Origin: an uncultured Flavobacteriales bacterium
GTDB lineage: Bacteria; Bacteroidota; Bacteroidia; Flavobacteriales_D; CAJJDF01
Assembly: GCA_905182785.1 (NCBI GenBank)
Contig: CAJJDF010000035.1
Location: 1 to 64,000, forward strand
Direction of reading: 5' to 3'
Length of the DNA: 64,000 nucleotides
Shown: positions 61,881-64,000 of the stretch, one piece after another
Numbering within the stretch: the first letter of the stretch is position 1
Layout: every line of letters begins with the position of its first letter
Made by a program: the position numbers and the translations under genes
Notes under the pieces: model-generated
What the model saw: the letters and a program-made list of their open reading frames with translations, nothing else
Told to the model about the DNA's origin: nothing
Databases searched by the model: none

Positions 61881-63893
61881 TTAAAAATCAATTACTATAA
61901 ACTCTGTTCTTCTATTTATTTGTTTATTTTTTTCTGAGTTATTTTCAACTTTTGGCTCAGACTCTCCTTTTCCTTCAGAGGTAATTCGTCCTAACTTCAC
62001 TCCATTATTAATTAAATACTTTTTTACAGAATCAGCTCTATCCGAAGATAAAATCTGATTTTCATTGTCGTCTCCTAAGTTATCAGTGTGTCCTACTATT
62101 TTAAATCTTATTAATTTGTTTTCTAATAAGTACTCTAAAAAGTTGTCGAGTATAAATATAGCATTATTATCTAATTTATAGGAGTTTGTAGAAAATTTTA
62201 TATCATTAATTGTAAACCCTTCTCCTTTTTTCAATTTTTCTACTGTAATATCTTTGTCTTTTAAAACTCCTTTTTCTGCATCTTCTTTACTCAATAGTCT
62301 TGATTGAAATACAGTTCCTTTTTGCTTTAGACTAATGAGTACTTTTTCCTCATCTTCCATATTGACTGCTACAGCAAAATTTCCATCATCTGATATTATG
62401 TCTATTACTTTATCTTTTGACTTATCCTGGTAGCTTATTTTAAGCTTAGATTTTGTAACTGGATTACCTTCTTCATCTTTCATCTTTCCTTTCAGTAAAA
62501 CAACTTTTTCTGGTTTTGCTTCCTCTGGTAATTCAAATGAATAAATATCTTTCCCTCCTACTCCTCCTACCTGTTTTCCTGAAGAAAAATAAGCTGTTTC
62601 ACCTGTAATATTTACAATAAGTCCATCCTCAGATTTTTCAGAATTAATTGGATAACCCAAATTTTTTGGTTCACTCCAAACTCCTTTATCGTCTTGTTTA
62701 GAGAAGAAAATATCATAATCTCCCGCTCCTCTTCTTTTTTTACTTACTTGTGAAGCAAAATACATTGTTTTACTATCTGTATGCAAAAAAGGTGCTTTGT
62801 CATTTCCTTCAGAATTAATTACATTCCCAATAGATTTTGCTTTGCTCCACTCCCCATTTTCATCTCTTATAGAGTAATAAATGTCTATTCCCTTACTTGT
62901 GGGACGACTAGTTGCAAAGTATAAAGTCTTTCCATCTGCAGAAATAGAAGGTTGTGCTTCCCAAGTTGTGTTACTATTTATAGCCTCACCCAAGTTTCTT
63001 AACTCAGACCATTTGTAACTGTATTTGTTTGTTTTTTCATCTATTAAATATTCATAATTCGACACAAAAATATCACAGTTATTGTAGTTGTTTATTTTTT
63101 TGCAGGCACATAAATACAATTCTTTATTATTAATAGAAATTGAAACACCTCCGTAATTTTGACCTGTATTGAATGGTTTCGGCAAAGCTTCTCCATCATC
63201 AAATAATTCGCTAGTTGAGCTTCTTTTGCTAATAACCAACTCTTCTACCCTTGTGGTTACAATATCTCCAAGTCCTTTGGTATCATAAAGTCTTGTGAAA
63301 AATATATTTTCATCGTCTGCCGATATCATAGGTAAGTATTCTTCTCCTTTAGTTGAAACATTTCGCACCAAAACGGGGTCGAAGGGAACTGGGTTATTAA
63401 AAAAAGTATTCTTGAAACTTAACTCTGGCAAAGTAGCTTTAGCAGCTCTTAACTTATCTATATAGTTTTTAGAAAATTTCTCTTCGTCTTGATCTCTAAA
63501 TTCTATGAACTTTTTAAAATAAATCTCTGCTTGTTTCGAATTATCTTCCTGGAAATTCATTAATCCCAAATAATAATAAACATCAGAGTGATAGGATGGA
63601 CAAAGATTTTCTATCTCTTTATAATAATTAATTGCCTTTTCATAAGAAGTGTTTTTTTTCCTTGCTTTAGAATAACTTCTTCTTGCCAATTGCCAATAAC
63701 AAGGCACACAAGTTTCATCCTCTTCTATTGCTTGTTTCAAATAAGTTAAGCGTTTTTTAGGGTCTTTTGTCTTTTTCCTATCCATTGCTTTTTCGTAAAG
63801 CTTTTTCACTTTACCACTTTCTGATAACTCACATTCTTCCTGAGAAAACAAGATAAAGGGCATCAAAAAAATAATTACAACAATCTTCTTCAT
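61881..63893 (-). CDS. OmpA-family protein with TPR and PD40 propeller; PorE-like
   Basis: A 670-aa envelope protein. Signal peptide (1-17, ending LFSQ), then a tetratricopeptide region (about 20-150), a PD40/WD40-like beta-propeller (about 180-455, with repeated SADGKTLYFATSR, TMYFASQ and ETAYFSSG strands), a carboxypeptidase-regulatory-like insert (about 470-550), and an OmpA_C domain (560-670) with IVGHTDNLGDDN and QINRRTEF. This order (TPR, propeller, CRD, OmpA) and length match PorE of the type IX system, which binds peptidoglycan and the PorL/M complex, though many other Bacteroidota proteins share it. No lipobox is seen, unlike PorE. It is upstream of TIGR02757. Confidence 0.88.
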   Translation of the reverse strand: MKKIVVIIFLMPFILFSQEECELSESGKVKKLYEKAMDRKKTKDPKKRLTYLKQAIEEDETCVPCYWQLARRSYSKARKKNTSYEKAINYYKEIENLCPSYHSDVYYYLGLMNFQEDNSKQAEIYFKKFIEFRDQDEEKFSKNYIDKLRAAKATLPELSFKNTFFNNPVPFDPVLVRNVSTKGEEYLPMISADDENIFFTRLYDTKGLGDIVTTRVEELVISKRSSTSELFDDGEALPKPFNTGQNYGGVSISINNKELYLCACKKINNYNNCDIFVSNYEYLIDEKTNKYSYKWSELRNLGEAINSNTTWEAQPSISADGKTLYFATSRPTSKGIDIYYSIRDENGEWSKAKSIGNVINSEGNDKAPFLHTDSKTMYFASQVSKKRRGAGDYDIFFSKQDDKGVWSEPKNLGYPINSEKSEDGLIVNITGETAYFSSGKQVGGVGGKDIYSFELPEEAKPEKVVLLKGKMKDEEGNPVTKSKLKISYQDKSKDKVIDIISDDGNFAVAVNMEDEEKVLISLKQKGTVFQSRLLSKEDAEKGVLKDKDITVEKLKKGEGFTINDIKFSTNSYKLDNNAIFILDNFLEYLLENKLIRFKIVGHTDNLGDDNENQILSSDRADSVKKYLINNGVKLGRITSEGKGESEPKVENNSEKNKQINRRTEFIVIDF

Positions 63894-63941
63894 TTTAATA
63901 TTTGTTTAAATCCTAGCAAAAGCTGTGCCTAATTTTTTTTC

Positions 63942-64000
63942 TTACTGTTTTAGTTTATCTGCTCTTTGTTTAGCCATATCTAATATCTTTTTACTTTGCT
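63942..64000 (-). CDS. C-terminal end of a gene continuing beyond the window
   Basis: A minus-strand frame enters at the right edge and stops at TAA (63942..63944), ending in a basic helical sequence (KKILDMAKQRADKLKQ). It is 48 nt upstream of the OmpA-family start and could be the preceding gene of the same operon. Only about 19 residues are visible, so nothing more can be said. Confidence 0.5.
   Translation of the reverse strand, partial: QSKKILDMAKQRADKLKQ

Noticed and set aside
1..64000. tRNA, rRNA, CRISPR array, IS element or prophage
   Set aside because: I looked for tRNA arms, repeated spacers, transposase and phage genes on both strands and found none that could be supported by eye. 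A small RNA could still be missed.

Overview
The window is AT-rich (roughly one third G+C by eye) and densely coded. It reads as a chromosomal segment of a member of the Bacteroidota, most likely order Flavobacteriales. The supporting signs are: several secreted proteins ending in the gliding-motility/type B sorting domain of the type IX secretion system (SPNGDGVND-like start, RWG and WDG motifs); a bacillithiol-pathway BshA; the short Bacteroidota form of AMP nucleosidase; a THX ribosomal protein; split transketolase; a menaquinone pathway; and two promoters that fit the Bacteroidota consensus (TTTG, about 20 nt, TAnnTTTG). I saw no tRNA, rRNA, CRISPR array, insertion sequence or prophage. 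Most of the content is housekeeping core.

Layout. 1-7.3 kb: two tandem paralogous type IX cargo proteins (the first cut by the window edge), murB, and a 1294-aa PKD/Ig-repeat type IX cargo protein. 7.4-21.5 kb: a stand-alone HsdR-N nuclease-like protein, a MuiA-like protein, surE, an aminotransferase, AMP nucleosidase, a GMC oxidoreductase with a ferredoxin-like Cys cluster, maf, an NlpC/P60 peptidase, ndk, lhgO, a hotdog thioesterase, rlmH, bshA, trmH and a THX protein with a histone-H1-like tail. 21.7-29.9 kb: a BtuF-like protein, a DEAD-box helicase, a GT39-like glycosyltransferase, a B12/radical SAM protein, a frameshifted outer-membrane-barrel pseudogene and an SDR-DUF2867 protein. 30-33.3 kb: an operon in which a von Willebrand A gene lies between the two halves of transketolase.

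33.6-42.7 kb: meaB, then a menaquinone locus with a leftward arm (menD, menB, a polyprenyl diphosphate synthase, and ubiE/menG) and a rightward arm of overlapping genes (menA-menC-menE). Together these cover SEPHCHC synthesis, OSB synthesis and activation, ring closure, prenylation and final methylation. menF, menH and an assigned DHNA-CoA thioesterase are not seen at the locus. 42.7-46.1 kb: two lipoproteins sharing an N-terminal module around a DUF2752 protein, then plsX-rpmF-yceD (DUF177).

46.3-53 kb: a DnaJ-domain membrane protein, then the most unusual locus. A 1692-aa protein joins an SLC12-type cation-chloride cotransporter (permease plus its cytosolic domain) to about 650 residues of helical sequence and a C-terminal P-loop ATPase with a winged-helix-like end. 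A small MscS-type channel gene starts 1 nt downstream. I infer an ATP-gated, osmotic or cell-volume module. 53.2-64 kb: riboflavin synthase with a thiolase, DUF2461, DUF2797, priA, another type IX cargo protein, a TIGR02757 protein and a PorE-like OmpA-family protein.

Intergenic DNA carries several classes of imperfect inverted repeats of the kind dispersed in Bacteroidota genomes (33.4, 39.6, 55.1, 56.0 and 57.1 kb). All family names are from recognition of motifs and architecture; no database search was run.
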